Source of the DNA: JAWXCE01 sp034440495
Lineage (GTDB): Bacteria; Pseudomonadota; Alphaproteobacteria; Rhizobiales; Rhodomicrobiaceae
Assembly: GCA_034440495.1 (NCBI GenBank)
Contig: JAWXCE010000039.1
Coordinates: 5,526 to 69,525, forward strand
Length of the DNA: 64,000 nt
Direction of reading: 5' to 3'
The notes under the pieces are model-generated. The model did no database searches. It was not told the DNA's origin and saw nothing but the letters and a program-made list of their open reading frames with translations. Made by a program: the position numbers and the translations under genes. Each line of letters begins with the position of its first letter. The stretch's first letter is position 1. Positions 37,405 through 47,087 of this stretch are shown one piece after another.

Positions 37405-37869
37405 ATGGATTTAGGCGATCTAATCACGCCGTATGGGATTATTCCGGTCCTGAAGGCTGGCAATAAAAAACTCGTTCTGCATGAATTATCAGCCCGCGCC
37501 GCCGAGCTTACGAGCCTCGACGAACGCGATATATTTAACACGTTGCTGCAACGGGAGCGTTTGGGATCTACCGGCGTTGGCAACGGGATCGCCATACCTC
37601 ATGGGAAGATTGCGTCCCTGGATCATATTGTTGGAATGTTTGCCCGGCTTGAAGAACCGGTTGACTTCGATGCCATCGACGATCAGCCAGTCGATCTGAT
37701 CTTTCTGCTTTTGGCGCCTGAGGGAGCGGGGGCAGATCACTTGCGGGCCTTAGCCCGAATTTCGCGTTTGCTGCGCGAGCCTGGTTCAATTGACAAATTG
37801 CGCGGCTCGCATGACCGCGCCGCGCTTTATTCCGTGTTGACCGAGCCTCTTGCGTCTCATGCCGCTTAA
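37405..37869 (+). CDS. ptsN: PTS IIA-like nitrogen regulatory protein PtsN
   Basis: EIIA-Ntr is phosphorylated through PtsP and NPr and regulates potassium uptake and other processes. The 154-residue protein carries the active-site His in GVGNGIAIPHGKI, then FDAIDDQPVDLIFLLLAPEG and HLRALARISRLLRE. The ATG at 37405 gives the conserved start MDLGDLITP; the frame opens 12 bases earlier. It ends the lptC/A-lptB-rpoN-hpf-ptsN group and converges on the DUF1150 gene. Confidence 0.95.
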   Translation: MDLGDLITPYGIIPVLKAGNKKLVLHELSARAAELTSLDERDIFNTLLQRERLGSTGVGNGIAIPHGKIASLDHIVGMFARLEEPVDFDAIDDQPVDLIFLLLAPEGAGADHLRALARISRLLREPGSIDKLRGSHDRAALYSVLTEPLASHAA

Positions 37870-37883
37870 GAGGCTTTGAAAGC

Positions 37884-38156
37884 CTAGTGAACGCTCACTG
37901 CGGCCAGATCGTTTTCCATAGCGTTTGCAATAGCCGCGTTAAGGCTATCGGTAAGCGCTAACGGGGTACCATCGGCTGTGTAAACTGCAAAGAGGTCGAT
38001 CCCGTCTGGGACGCCAGTAAGCTGCGGAAACAGCTTTTTCACATCTATTGCCTTCAGGGGCCGGATGTAAGCGATCTCGCCATTACCAAGAAGCGCAAAC
38101 TCGTTTGAGCTTATAACGCTGCTATCGGCAACGAGGTGTTTTAGTTCATGTTCCAT
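37884..38156 (-). CDS. DUF1150 family protein
   Basis: The 90-residue protein belongs to DUF1150, typical of Hyphomicrobiales. The features are FALLGNGEIAYIRPLKA and a C-terminal hydrophobic region of the form GIDLFAVYTADGTPLALTDS. In related genomes this gene often follows a small heat-shock protein gene, and a broken Hsp20 gene lies directly upstream here (38230-38655). DUF1150 function is unknown, though the pairing suggests a stress link. It is intact although its partner is not. Confidence 0.88.
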   Translation of the reverse strand: MEHELKHLVADSSVISSNEFALLGNGEIAYIRPLKAIDVKKLFPQLTGVPDGIDLFAVYTADGTPLALTDSLNAAIANAMENDLAAVSVH

Positions 38157-38229
38157 CTTACCCTCCCAACGCGATACTCTAGTATGCTACAAAGTTATCG
38201 CGTTCCACTTGTGACGTTACGTCACGATG

Positions 38230-38655
38230 TCAGTCTTTTTGCACAATGCCGATTTTACGAAGTGACGGCTCGATTTCCGGCCGTTCCAAATCAATGATTA
38301 AGAGATCATTTTCGACTCAGCGGATACAACTTGGACACCTTCAGCAAGGACGAACACTCTTTGAAACTGACGCGTTGCAATGCCCCCGTGCAAGTATGTT
38401 CTCGTTTTGTCATTGTTTTGTTTGCCGCTAATTATTAGTTGGTTAGCTTGAAGCCAAATGTCCAGTTGCACTCAATGCAATCCTGCCACGGCGAGCGTTA
38501 TGCGAAGCTTCTCCACGGCGCAATCGGCGGGAGAAAATTGCTCGATGTTGTACGGGGATAACCATCAGGCTGCTTTCTGGCGATGCGATCAAGGGCCCGT
38601 TCCAGGCCGCCAAACCCCAATAGCAGAGGCTGCCAGGAAGAGAAATTTGTGTCAT
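38230..38655 (-). pseudogene. Degenerate Hsp20 small heat-shock protein gene
   Basis: Read on the minus strand across several shifts, the sequence spells a complete small heat-shock protein. It starts MTQISLPGSLCYW, then shifts to GFGGLERALDRIARKQPDGY, then PYNIEQFSPADCAVEKLRIT and LAVAG. An in-frame TGA comes next. Then follow DIWLQANQLIISGKQNNDKT and TRQFQRVFVLAEGVQVVSAE, and after another shift LLIIDLERPEIEPSLRKIGI with a stop at 38230. At least three frame changes and one stop make it non-functional. About 142 codons and the Hsp20 core order (alpha-crystallin strands, then DLERPE) are preserved. It precedes the intact DUF1150 gene. Confidence 0.82.
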
Positions 38656-38859
38656 CGTGCAAAAGTCCTTTGTAAGCGACGTTTACAAACTTTGACGGAA
38701 CTTAGCGACTAACCATGGCGGCAGATATTTCATTGCTGATATAGATTAGGCCGATCAGATTTCAACCTGTTACGACATCGCAGCAAAGGCTGGTCATTGC
38801 CGCTTTCTGAATCCGATGACACCCTTCATTCAGAAATTTTCTAGCGTTAACCTCTGCGC

Positions 38860-41295
38860 TTAAAAGTCAAGGTTCGCAACATTGAGCGCATTTTGCTGGA
38901 TGAATTCGCGGCGCGGCTCGACGACATCGCCCATCAGGCGGGAAAATATTTCGTCCGAATCGTCCAACTCGCCAGGTTTGACCTGTAGCAAAGTGCGGGC
39001 ATTGATATCGAGCGTCGTCTCCCAAAGCTGCTCGGGGTTCATTTCGCCCAAACCTTTGTAACGCTGCATCGTGACGCCCTTACGCCCTGCTTCATAAACC
39101 ATTTCCAGCAGGCTACGGGGGCCATAAACTGGGGTAACCACGCCCTTGCGGCGTAAAGTCGCCGCGGCGCCATAAACATCCAGCAGATGGGCGGAGAGTT
39201 GGTCAAGTTTGCGTGCGTCAGCCGATGCAATGAGTGCTTTGTCCACCGCATGAGCCTCTTTGACGCCGCGAACCTCTCGCACAAAACTAAGCCCGCCGTC
39301 CTCATTGAGGTCGCCCACCCAACCGCGCTCAGTTTCATCCGACAATGTGTCGAGCCGTGCAGCGATTTTTTGAGCAAGTGCGCGCGCCTCAGCATCCTCG
39401 ACAAGCACGCGAGGATTGAGAGCGCCAGCCACCGCCGCCTGCTCTACAATTTCGCGTGAATAACGGCTATGCAATCCGTCAAGCAGCGTTCCCATGGAGC
39501 GTGCCTTTTCCAACACCTGGCGGAGATCGTTACCGGAGATTTCCTCGCCATTGCCAAGCGTCAAAATGGCATCTTCGATGCCACCGGCAATCAGGAAGTC
39601 CTCAAACGCGCGCTGGTCTTTCTGATAGCTTTCCGAAGCGCCGCGCTTCACTTTGTAAAGCGGCGGCTGCGCGATATAGAGATAGCCCGCGTCGATGAGC
39701 GACGGCATCTGGCGGTGAAAGAAGGTGAGCAGCAGGGTGCGGATGTGCGCGCCGTCCACGTCCGCGTCTGTCATGATGATAATTCTGTGATAACGCAACT
39801 TGGCCAAGTCGAAGTAATCGCGCCCAATGCCCGTGCCGAGCGCTGTTATAAGCGTGCCGATCTGCTCTGAACCCAGCATTTTGTCGAACCTGGCGCGCTC
39901 TACGTTGAGAATTTTACCCCGCAATGGCAGCACGGCCTGAAACGCGCGGTCGCGGCCCTGTTTGGCGGAGCCGCCAGCCGAGTCGCCCTCGACAATGAAC
40001 ATTTCGGATTTGGCCGGATCGCGCTCCTGACAATCCGCAAGTTTACCCGGTAGGCTCGCCATGTCGAGCGCCCCTTTGCGCCGGGTCAGTTCACGCGCTT
40101 TTCGAGCGGCTTCGCGAGCGAGAGCAGCCTCCGCGATTTTAGCGATAATCAGCTTGGCTTCCGATGGATGCTCCTCGAACCAGGAGCCAAGCGCGTCGGA
40201 CATCGCGGACTCGACGACAGGGCGCACCTCCGACGAAACCAGTTTATCCTTCGTCTGGCTGGAAAACTTCGGGTCGGGCACCTTAACGGAAAGCACGCAC
40301 GTCAGTCCCTCACGCGCATCATCGCCAACAATGGCGACCTTATCCTTTTTCGCGGTGCCAGCGACATAGGTGTTCACGGTGCGCGTCAACGCGGCGCGGA
40401 ACCCGGCCATGTGGGTTCCGCCGTCGCGCTGCGGAATGTTGTTGGTGAAGCAAAGGACGGTTTCGTGATAGCCGTCGTTCCACCACAGCGCCGCTTCCAC
40501 ACCCAGACCGTTCTGCTCGGTTTTAATATAAATTGGCGCGCTGATGATCGGCGTGCGAGCGCGGTCTAGGTAGCGCACGAAAGCCTCCAGGCCGCCCTCA
40601 TACATTAACTCTTCGCGCTTCGGCTCCACGCCGCGCAAATCCTCCAGGATGATCCGCACGCCCGAATTCAGAAACGCCAGTTCACGCAGCCGATGTTCAA
40701 GCGTTGCGTAGTTGAATTCCACGTTCGTAAAAGTGTCGGTGGAGGGGGTGAAGCTGACGCGGGTGCCACGCTTGCCATTCGCGTCGCCTGTCACTTTGAG
40801 CGGTGCAACGGGCACGCCGTGCTCGAACGCCATGGTGTGCTCTTTGTCTTCGCGCCAGATGGTCAAATCCAGCCGCGATGACAGAGCATTGACGACCGAC
40901 ACGCCGACGCCGTGCAGACCGCCGGACACTTTGTAGCTGCCGCCTTGCTCGTTCTGGAATTTGCCCCCCGCGTGCAGTTGGGTCATGATGACTTCGGCGG
41001 CGGATACGCCTTCCTCCGTGTGAATGCCCGTGGGGATGCCGCGTCCGTTGTCTTCAACCGTCACCGAGCCGTCAGCGTTCAGCGTGACGCTGGATCGGTC
41101 GCAATAGCCCGCAAGCGCCTCGTCAATGGCGTTGTCCACGACCTCGTAAACCATGTGGTGCAGGCCGGAGCCGTCGTCGGTGTCGCCAATATACATGCCC
41201 GGGCGCTTGCGCACCGCGTCCAGCCCCTTAAGGACTTTGATCGAGTCCGCGCCGTATTCGCCCGACGTCTCTTCGAGCCTTAACGCTTTACTCAT
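38860..41295 (-). CDS. gyrB: DNA gyrase subunit B
   Basis: GyrB is the ATPase subunit of gyrase, which introduces negative supercoils. The 811-residue protein has the GHKL ATP site (MVYEVVDNAIDEALAGYC, DNGRGIPTGIH, GGLHGVGVSVVNALS), the transducer, and the Toprim domain with EGDSAGGSAKQGRDR and the metal-binding DADVDGAHIR. The C-terminal tail (YKGLGEMNPEQLWETT) is complete. Its ATG overlaps the recF stop (ATGA). The order dnaA-dnaN-recF-gyrB is conserved here on the minus strand, although many alphaproteobacteria separate these genes. Confidence 0.98.
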   Translation of the reverse strand: MSKALRLEETSGEYGADSIKVLKGLDAVRKRPGMYIGDTDDGSGLHHMVYEVVDNAIDEALAGYCDRSSVTLNADGSVTVEDNGRGIPTGIHTEEGVSAAEVIMTQLHAGGKFQNEQGGSYKVSGGLHGVGVSVVNALSSRLDLTIWREDKEHTMAFEHGVPVAPLKVTGDANGKRGTRVSFTPSTDTFTNVEFNYATLEHRLRELAFLNSGVRIILEDLRGVEPKREELMYEGGLEAFVRYLDRARTPIISAPIYIKTEQNGLGVEAALWWNDGYHETVLCFTNNIPQRDGGTHMAGFRAALTRTVNTYVAGTAKKDKVAIVGDDAREGLTCVLSVKVPDPKFSSQTKDKLVSSEVRPVVESAMSDALGSWFEEHPSEAKLIIAKIAEAALAREAARKARELTRRKGALDMASLPGKLADCQERDPAKSEMFIVEGDSAGGSAKQGRDRAFQAVLPLRGKILNVERARFDKMLGSEQIGTLITALGTGIGRDYFDLAKLRYHRIIIMTDADVDGAHIRTLLLTFFHRQMPSLIDAGYLYIAQPPLYKVKRGASESYQKDQRAFEDFLIAGGIEDAILTLGNGEEISGNDLRQVLEKARSMGTLLDGLHSRYSREIVEQAAVAGALNPRVLVEDAEARALAQKIAARLDTLSDETERGWVGDLNEDGGLSFVREVRGVKEAHAVDKALIASADARKLDQLSAHLLDVYGAAATLRRKGVVTPVYGPRSLLEMVYEAGRKGVTMQRYKGLGEMNPEQLWETTLDINARTLLQVKPGELDDSDEIFSRLMGDVVEPRREFIQQNALNVANLDF

Positions 41296-42518
41296 GGAGC
41301 ATACATCCTTCTTGCGGGCTGATCGTCTTGCAACGAGGCGCCGCCTCTAGCGACTTCGGCGGGCATGATCGCACCGTCCGAAACATGAAAAAACTGAGCC
41401 TGACCCCGAAGAGCCGCAAAGTCGGCCGGATCGGTTCCCGTAAGCCATGCCTGACTATCTAACGTAATAATATCCTTGAATAAAGCCTCCCGCCGCCCTT
41501 CGTCCAGATGCGCCGCGATTTCATCCAGAAGAATGATTGGCGCAAAGCCGCCACGGGCGGTTTTCACTACCTCCGCCTGCGCCAGAACGAGGCCGATGAG
41601 CAAAGCTTTTTGCTCCCCCGTGGAGCATAGTCTTGCGGGCATATCCTTGGGGCCGAACCGCACCGCCATATCGGATGCGTGCGGCCCTGACAACGTGCGC
41701 CGCGCAGCCCGATCCCGGTTACGGCAATCGCGAAGTTTGTCTGCATACGTGTCTTCGATCTCCACGGCAGGAGTAAGGCGAACCGCGTCTTCAAGCTCGC
41801 CTTCCACGCGAACTTCCGCCCATGGAAACGGCCCGGTGGATTGCGCATCGCGGCGCGCCTCGATGACTGCGCGCAGCAACTCGACGGCGTCAACACGGGC
41901 GGCGGCGATGGCGACCGCGTGCTCCGCCATTTGCCGCTCGTAAGCGTCGAACAGGCGCGAATTGTACTGACCCGTCTCTAGCAGGCGGTTGCGCTGGCGC
42001 ATAGCGAGCTCAAAGCGGGCAAGCTGGCTGCGATGACTGGGCGCGCAAATGGCGGTGAGCCGGTCGAGGAAGCGGCGGCGCTCGACGGCTGGGCCGGTGA
42101 ACAGGCCGTCCATGGCGGGGATAAGCCACATCACGGCGGCGAGGTCGCCAAGCGCGTTGGAGCTGGCGCGTTCCTCACCATCGATTTTGACGACGCGACC
42201 GGGACGGCGGCGGGACTTTTGTGGGACAAGTCCCGTTCCCGCAGAGACAATTCTGCTCTCAAGGCTCAGTCTCGCCGATACGCTCCAGCCCTCGCTCGCG
42301 CCCTGGCGCGTTAACTCCGCCGCATTCGCTCCGCGCAGGCCCTTGCCGGGCGCCAGAAGCGACACGGCTTCCAGTGAGTTGGTTTTGCCTGCGCCGTTAG
42401 ACCCCGTCAGAACCACAATTTGCGGGCTTAGGTGCATTGATGCCGAACGTACATTGCGGAAATCGGTCATCGTCAAGCGGACAAGGTACGGTCTGGCGAC
42501 GGCGTTTTCCATCAACAT
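41292..42518 (-). CDS. recF: DNA replication and repair protein RecF
   Basis: RecF is an SMC-like ATPase that targets RecOR to gaps. The 408-residue protein has Walker A GSNGAGKTNSLEAVSLL, the signature near CSTGEQKALLIGLVLAQAE and Walker B FAPIILLDEIAAHLDE. Either the ATG at 42518 or the one at 42512 could start it. The stop overlaps gyrB. recR, its functional partner, is at 30138-30743. Confidence 0.95.
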   Translation of the reverse strand: MLMENAVARPYLVRLTMTDFRNVRSASMHLSPQIVVLTGSNGAGKTNSLEAVSLLAPGKGLRGANAAELTRQGASEGWSVSARLSLESRIVSAGTGLVPQKSRRRPGRVVKIDGEERASSNALGDLAAVMWLIPAMDGLFTGPAVERRRFLDRLTAICAPSHRSQLARFELAMRQRNRLLETGQYNSRLFDAYERQMAEHAVAIAAARVDAVELLRAVIEARRDAQSTGPFPWAEVRVEGELEDAVRLTPAVEIEDTYADKLRDCRNRDRAARRTLSGPHASDMAVRFGPKDMPARLCSTGEQKALLIGLVLAQAEVVKTARGGFAPIILLDEIAAHLDEGRREALFKDIITLDSQAWLTGTDPADFAALRGQAQFFHVSDGAIMPAEVARGGASLQDDQPARRMYAP

Positions 42519-42586
42519 GCCAGTATTTTTCGCGGCATGGAGGTGCGGCGCATTGTTGTTGCCTCGGATTGGCTTGCGAATTCGCG

Positions 42587-43705
42587 CTAAACCCGCATTG
42601 GCATCAAGACATAAAGAGCGGCGCTGTCGCTCGCATCTTGTATGACGGCCGGAGAGCTTGGGTCGGAGAGCTTAAACTGAAGCGTTTCGTTGCCAAACTG
42701 TGTTGATATATCCAATAGATAGCGAGCGTTGAAGCCAATTTCCAGTGGCGTGTCTGTATAAGATACGTCGAGTTCTTCGGTCGCGGAGCCCGAGTCAGGG
42801 TTATTTACGGATAGAGTGAGTTTTTCGGCCCCGATATTCAGTTTCACCGCACGGCCTTTGTCGCTCGACAGTGTCGAAACCCTATCTACCGCACTAATGA
42901 ATTCAGCGTTGGATATCTTCATAATCTTGTCGTTGCCCGCGGGGATAACGCGGGCATAATCCGGGAACGAGCCGTCGATCAGCTTCGATGTTAGGATAAT
43001 GTCGCCAGCCGAGAAGCGGATGCGGTTTGCGGATAGCTCGATCGCGACCGCGCCATCCTTGTCGGTGATGAGCTTGAGCGCCTCGACCACGGTTTTGCGC
43101 GGCACGATTACGCCGGGCATACCTTTTGCGCCCTCTGGGAGAGCGACGTCCATTTGCGCGAGCCGGTGTCCGTCAGTCGCGACGGCGCGCAATGAGGCCG
43201 CGCCTGCCTGTTCGACCGCGTGCAGGTAAATGCCGTGCAGGTAATACCGGCTGTCGTCGGATGAAATTGCGAAGCGCGTTTTCTCGATGAGCTTGCGCAG
43301 GTCGCCTGCGGGCACCTCGAATTTGTGCGTCATCTCGCTTTTGCCGAGGTCGGGGAATTCATCGGCAGGAAGCGCGGCGAGCGAAAACTTTGCGTGGCCT
43401 GAGGTTAGCATAACCCGCGCGTCGCCCGCCGCTCGCGAAAGCTCGATGCGGGCCGCGTCGGGGAGCTTTCGCACGATATCATGCAGCAGATGGGCGGATA
43501 CCGTTGTGCCGCCCTGGGCTTTGGTTTCGGCGGTCAGTGTGTTGACAACCTCGATGTCGAGATCGGTGGCGCGCAGTTTCAAGCCGTCAGCCGCTGCCTG
43601 AATCAGCACGTTTGAAAGGATCGGAATCGTTCCCTTGCGCTCAACGACGCCGGTAACGTGTTGCAATGCCTTAAGAAAAACACCCTTGTCCGTAATCAAC
43701 CGCAT
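42587..43705 (-). CDS. dnaN: DNA polymerase III subunit beta (sliding clamp)
   Basis: The product is the processivity clamp. The ATG at 43705 gives the conserved start MRLITDKGVFLKALQHVTGV and 372 residues; upstream codons to 43756 are not conserved in type. Three repeated domains are present, and the C-terminus YVLMPMRV is standard. It lies between dnaA and recF, with 210 bases before it and about 70 after. Confidence 0.97.
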   Translation of the reverse strand: MRLITDKGVFLKALQHVTGVVERKGTIPILSNVLIQAAADGLKLRATDLDIEVVNTLTAETKAQGGTTVSAHLLHDIVRKLPDAARIELSRAAGDARVMLTSGHAKFSLAALPADEFPDLGKSEMTHKFEVPAGDLRKLIEKTRFAISSDDSRYYLHGIYLHAVEQAGAASLRAVATDGHRLAQMDVALPEGAKGMPGVIVPRKTVVEALKLITDKDGAVAIELSANRIRFSAGDIILTSKLIDGSFPDYARVIPAGNDKIMKISNAEFISAVDRVSTLSSDKGRAVKLNIGAEKLTLSVNNPDSGSATEELDVSYTDTPLEIGFNARYLLDISTQFGNETLQFKLSDPSSPAVIQDASDSAALYVLMPMRV

Positions 43706-43915
43706 GTTTGCCCCATCTTTTTGTTTTTGCCCTGGCTTGGGCTGCCAGCCTCTCATTCAAGAGCTGATCGTAGCATGCCTTGTTCAGGATAACACGCCAT
43801 AGTGGCGAACGCGCAAGAACGTGGTTGCGCGTTTATAGTGGTTTTCACAGGATAATGAGCGAGGTAGCGCTGCTCGACCGCTGGAATGATCGCGCGGCGC
43901 TTCACGGCCTCACAA

Positions 43916-45361
43916 TCAATCGCGCAGCAGACGCTTCAGAGTTTCGACGTCATCGCCAAGCGATGGATCCTGACTGAGCAACTCCTCGACTTTGCGAATC
44001 GCGTGCAGCACCGTGGTGTGATCCCGACCGCCAAAACGGCGCCCGATTTCCGGCAGCGAGCGCGCTGTCAGAGTTTTTGCGAGGTACATGCCGATCTGGC
44101 GCGGGCGGACGATGGAGCGGTTGCGGCGGCTGGACAGCAGATCGCCGCGCTGCACGCCAAAATGTTTGGTCAGCACGCGCAGGATGTCGTCAATCTTCAC
44201 GCGCCTGGGGTCTTTGCCGCGCACCAGGTCTGAAATGATCGTTTCGGCGGCTTCGATGCTCACCTGCTGTCCGGTTAGCTGATAGGCAGCCGAGAGGCGA
44301 GTCACGGCGCCTTCGAGTTCGCGTCCGCTTTCGGTGAGTTGCGATGCAAGAAAATCGACTACGGCGTCTGGTATGGCGAAGCCGGGGAGTTGCTCGGCGC
44401 GTTCCTGAGCGCGGCGCTTCAGGATTTTGAAACGCAGGTCGTAATCCAGCGCGCCCAGTTCGGTGACGAGGCCGCCCGACAGGCGCGAACGCATGCGTGC
44501 GTCAAAGCTTTCGAGGCCGGTTGGCGCACAATCCGAGGCGACGACCACCTGCTTGCCGCCATCGATAAGCGAATTCAGCGTGTGGCAGAATTCCTGCTGA
44601 AACGTACGGCCCTGCAGGAACTCCATGTCGTCGATCAGCATGAGGTCGATGCCACGCAGCTTTTCCTTGAACGCCGGCGCGTCTTTCGCCTGTAGCGCTT
44701 CCGCGAAGCTGTACATGAAGCGCTCGGCCGTAAGATAAAGCACCTTGGCGCGCGGCTTTGCGCGTTTCACCTCCCAGGCGATTGCGTGCAGCAAATGAGT
44801 TTTACCCATGCCGACTTTGGAGTGGATATAGAGCGGGTTGTAACGCAAGGGCTGGCTGGCGACGGATTCGGTGACTTGCATCGCGGCTGCGTAAGCGAAC
44901 CGGTTCGATCCACCGACGACGAAAGAGCCAAATGTGTAGCGGCTGTCAAGCGGCGAGCCGTCGAACCCATCGCAGCCGGTACGCATGTCACGGATTTTGT
45001 CGTCAATACCAAAGCCGGTTATGACGGGATGACTTTCCGGTCGCGGGAGAGAGCTTTCGACAGAGCGCGATTGCACCGGGACGAAGGCCGCGTGAGGCTG
45101 GCGGACACGAAACTCTAATTTGCTAGCGCCATTCAACTCCTCGTTGCAGCATGCGAGCAAGCGTTCTGAGTAATGCGATTGCAGCCAGTTGCGCAGAAAC
45201 TTTGTCGGCACCGAGACTTGCACTATGCGACCATCATAGGCGTCAAGCTCTACCCGACCGAACCAGCTTGTGAAGACGTCCTCGCCAAGTTCGGCCCGAA
45301 GCCGGGATTGGACGCGGCGCCATTTGTTTTCAATTGTCGTCGATTCTGCTGCTACTTCCAT
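43916..45361 (-). CDS. dnaA: Chromosomal replication initiator protein DnaA
   Basis: DnaA opens the origin. The ATG at 45361 gives 481 residues. Domain I (WRRVQSRLRAELGEDVFTSW) is followed by domain III with Walker A VGMGKTHLLHA and Walker B LMLIDDMEFLQG. Domain IV has the DnaA-box helix-turn-helix (RPRQIGMYLAKTLTARSLPE and GGRDHTTVLHAIRKVE). It is upstream of dnaN-recF-gyrB on the same strand. The 1.3 kb before it, up to rpsT, is non-coding as far as I can see and contains no clear cluster of TTATNCACA boxes. Confidence 0.97.
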   Translation of the reverse strand: MEVAAESTTIENKWRRVQSRLRAELGEDVFTSWFGRVELDAYDGRIVQVSVPTKFLRNWLQSHYSERLLACCNEELNGASKLEFRVRQPHAAFVPVQSRSVESSLPRPESHPVITGFGIDDKIRDMRTGCDGFDGSPLDSRYTFGSFVVGGSNRFAYAAAMQVTESVASQPLRYNPLYIHSKVGMGKTHLLHAIAWEVKRAKPRAKVLYLTAERFMYSFAEALQAKDAPAFKEKLRGIDLMLIDDMEFLQGRTFQQEFCHTLNSLIDGGKQVVVASDCAPTGLESFDARMRSRLSGGLVTELGALDYDLRFKILKRRAQERAEQLPGFAIPDAVVDFLASQLTESGRELEGAVTRLSAAYQLTGQQVSIEAAETIISDLVRGKDPRRVKIDDILRVLTKHFGVQRGDLLSSRRNRSIVRPRQIGMYLAKTLTARSLPEIGRRFGGRDHTTVLHAIRKVEELLSQDPSLGDDVETLKRLLRD

Positions 45362-46652
45362 AACCAAACCCCGCTATTTACATGGCGCAACGCGCAAGTC
45401 ATTCTTTGGCCAAGTTAATGGCCATTGCCGTCGTTATCTGACGACGCCGCTTCTAGGCGGCCTTATCGAGAATGAGAGATTGTCCCTTTATGCAACTGAC
45501 CGCTTTGCCCTCGCTAGAGCGGTCAATCAGTTCCAGCCGCCTTACAGTCGACGCGCGAAGCCGCTCGACATTAGATGCGGGCACGGAACTTCTAGCCAAC
45601 AGCCATGAAGGAGGCAAAACGTCGAACGAGTAAACGGGAGAAGACGCAGCAGGCAGGCGTGTTAGTCCTAGCCACCCGGCGCGGCGACGTACAAAAATGG
45701 CGTCGCTTAGCGCAATGGAAAGAGACCGGCAGTACAGGCTTTTAAGCCCGTCACGCCATCCGCTGTTCTCAGTGATGGCGCGCGCTGGTGAACGGGTTGG
45801 CGCCATTGAAAGTCTTGCCGCATGATTTGCATACGGGCGCGGTTTGGATGCGCGTGTTGCGCGCTTGGCCTTCATCGCGCGCCATGCGCTTTCCCCGGCA
45901 TCGCCGCCAGCAAAGCGGAATGTTGCTTCAGTCGAAATCAATTTCCCCTCCTGCTCATTAGCAGTCGCTTACGGAAATGGCTCGCATACGCAACACATTG
46001 CGCGCCAACAAAAATCCGGTAGCAACGTCTAACAACCTTGCACTGTACAAAATAAATAGGTTTAAAATGCCTGCGGCTACTTACCGCAAACCTGACAGAA
46101 ACCTAACGCATTACAGGAACAAAAGTTTTGGAGGAAAATCCTCCCGTTCGGATGAAAACACTATATCGTTCGGGCTTCGCTTGCGCAACCCTGCCGCATC
46201 GCGATGACTTCTAGAGGCGGCCAGAACTTTAGCCTCCGTAACGACACCAGTGATCCGTGAGTCGCGGATCATTGGTTAGTGCGCTGAATCTAATCGAAAA
46301 TCGGATCGAAGCAAAAGTGTGATCCAGATACGGCGCGTCAATATATTTGTTGCTAAAGCGAGTTTTTTTCCTTGATTATTTTTGCAACATCTCTGCAACC
46401 TTTAGTTGCAAAACACAACTTATCTCTTAATTCCATGATTTCGCTCGATATTGACGCTATTAATGATTGTTTTGCATTTTCTTTGAGGCGGAGCGCGTGT
46501 CTAAAGGGCAACATATATGTATCCGTAAGATTCAGCGCTGTTTAGAGCGCGCCAGTAGGGTTAAAAACCGGCTACGAGCAGAATTTATCATAAAAAACCG
46601 CCGAAGCGAATATCGCTACGGCGGCTAAAATTAACAGAAATATCAAGGTTTA
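45362..46652. other. Long intergenic region between dnaA and rpsT
   Basis: About 1.29 kb holds no gene I can support. The part next to dnaA (45362-45950) is GC-rich and has overlapping open frames without motifs. A 38-codon minus-strand frame near 45775-45890 contains one CxxC but is too short to call. The part near rpsT (46300-46560) is AT-rich and has TTGCAAC-type repeats (46382-46411), a small palindrome at 46131-46145 (GGAGGAAAATCCTCC) and another at 46255-46273. These could be dnaA regulatory or origin-related sites, but no DnaA-box cluster was seen. Confidence 0.5.
46598..46624 (-). terminator. Rho-independent terminator of rpsT
   Basis: A GC-rich stem (CCGCCG...CGGCGG with inner AGCGA/TCGCT) is followed on the minus strand by TTTTTT. 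It begins 29 bases after the rpsT stop. Confidence 0.9.
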
Positions 46653-46919
46653 TTAGGCGGCGAGTGCGTGTATCCGGCTGCTTAATCTTGAAATTTTACG
46701 TGACGCCGTGTTCTTATGAAGAACGCCTTTTTGCGCCGAACGCATAATTTCAGGCTGTGCATTACGCAGCGCTTCAGCGGCGGCGGCCTGATTACCAGAA
46801 GCAATCGCTTCTTCGACTTTGCGCACGAAAGTACGCATGCGGCTCCGGCGCGCTTTGTTGATATCCGTGCGGCGCACAGCCCTGCGTGCGGCCTTCTTTG
46901 CTGATTTCGTATTTGCCAT
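46653..46919 (-). CDS. rpsT: 30S ribosomal protein S20
   Basis: S20 is a primary 16S rRNA-binding protein. The 88-residue basic product starts MANTKSAKKAARRAVRRTDI and includes RSRMRTFVRKVEEAIASGN and KGVLHKNTASRKISRLSSRI, all standard. It has a strong terminator. Proximity to dnaA is a common alphaproteobacterial arrangement. Confidence 0.98.
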   Translation of the reverse strand: MANTKSAKKAARRAVRRTDINKARRSRMRTFVRKVEEAIASGNQAAAAEALRNAQPEIMRSAQKGVLHKNTASRKISRLSSRIHALAA

Positions 46920-47087
46920 TCAATGCCTTCACCGGACGCATGACTTTGTGTCACCGTCGTCTGCTAAAACTGTTAATGTTGATGTATAACGACACGATTT
47001 TGCCGCGTCAACACTCTGGCTCATAGCTTCATACGCTTCTTTATTGTTATGACAGTTTTTGACAAGGCGCGAGTAACAGGTGAGGGC

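Noticed and set aside
43800..43900. DnaA box-like CACAGGATAA near the dnaA-dnaN junction
   Set aside because: It is not a match to TTATNCACA and is single; no cluster supports an origin here.
45453..45941. 162-residue minus-strand open frame between dnaA and rpsT
   Set aside because: Composition is unlike protein (Arg/Ser/Ala-rich without hydrophobic pattern), there is no motif or good ribosome site, and the overlapping plus-strand frames are equally open.
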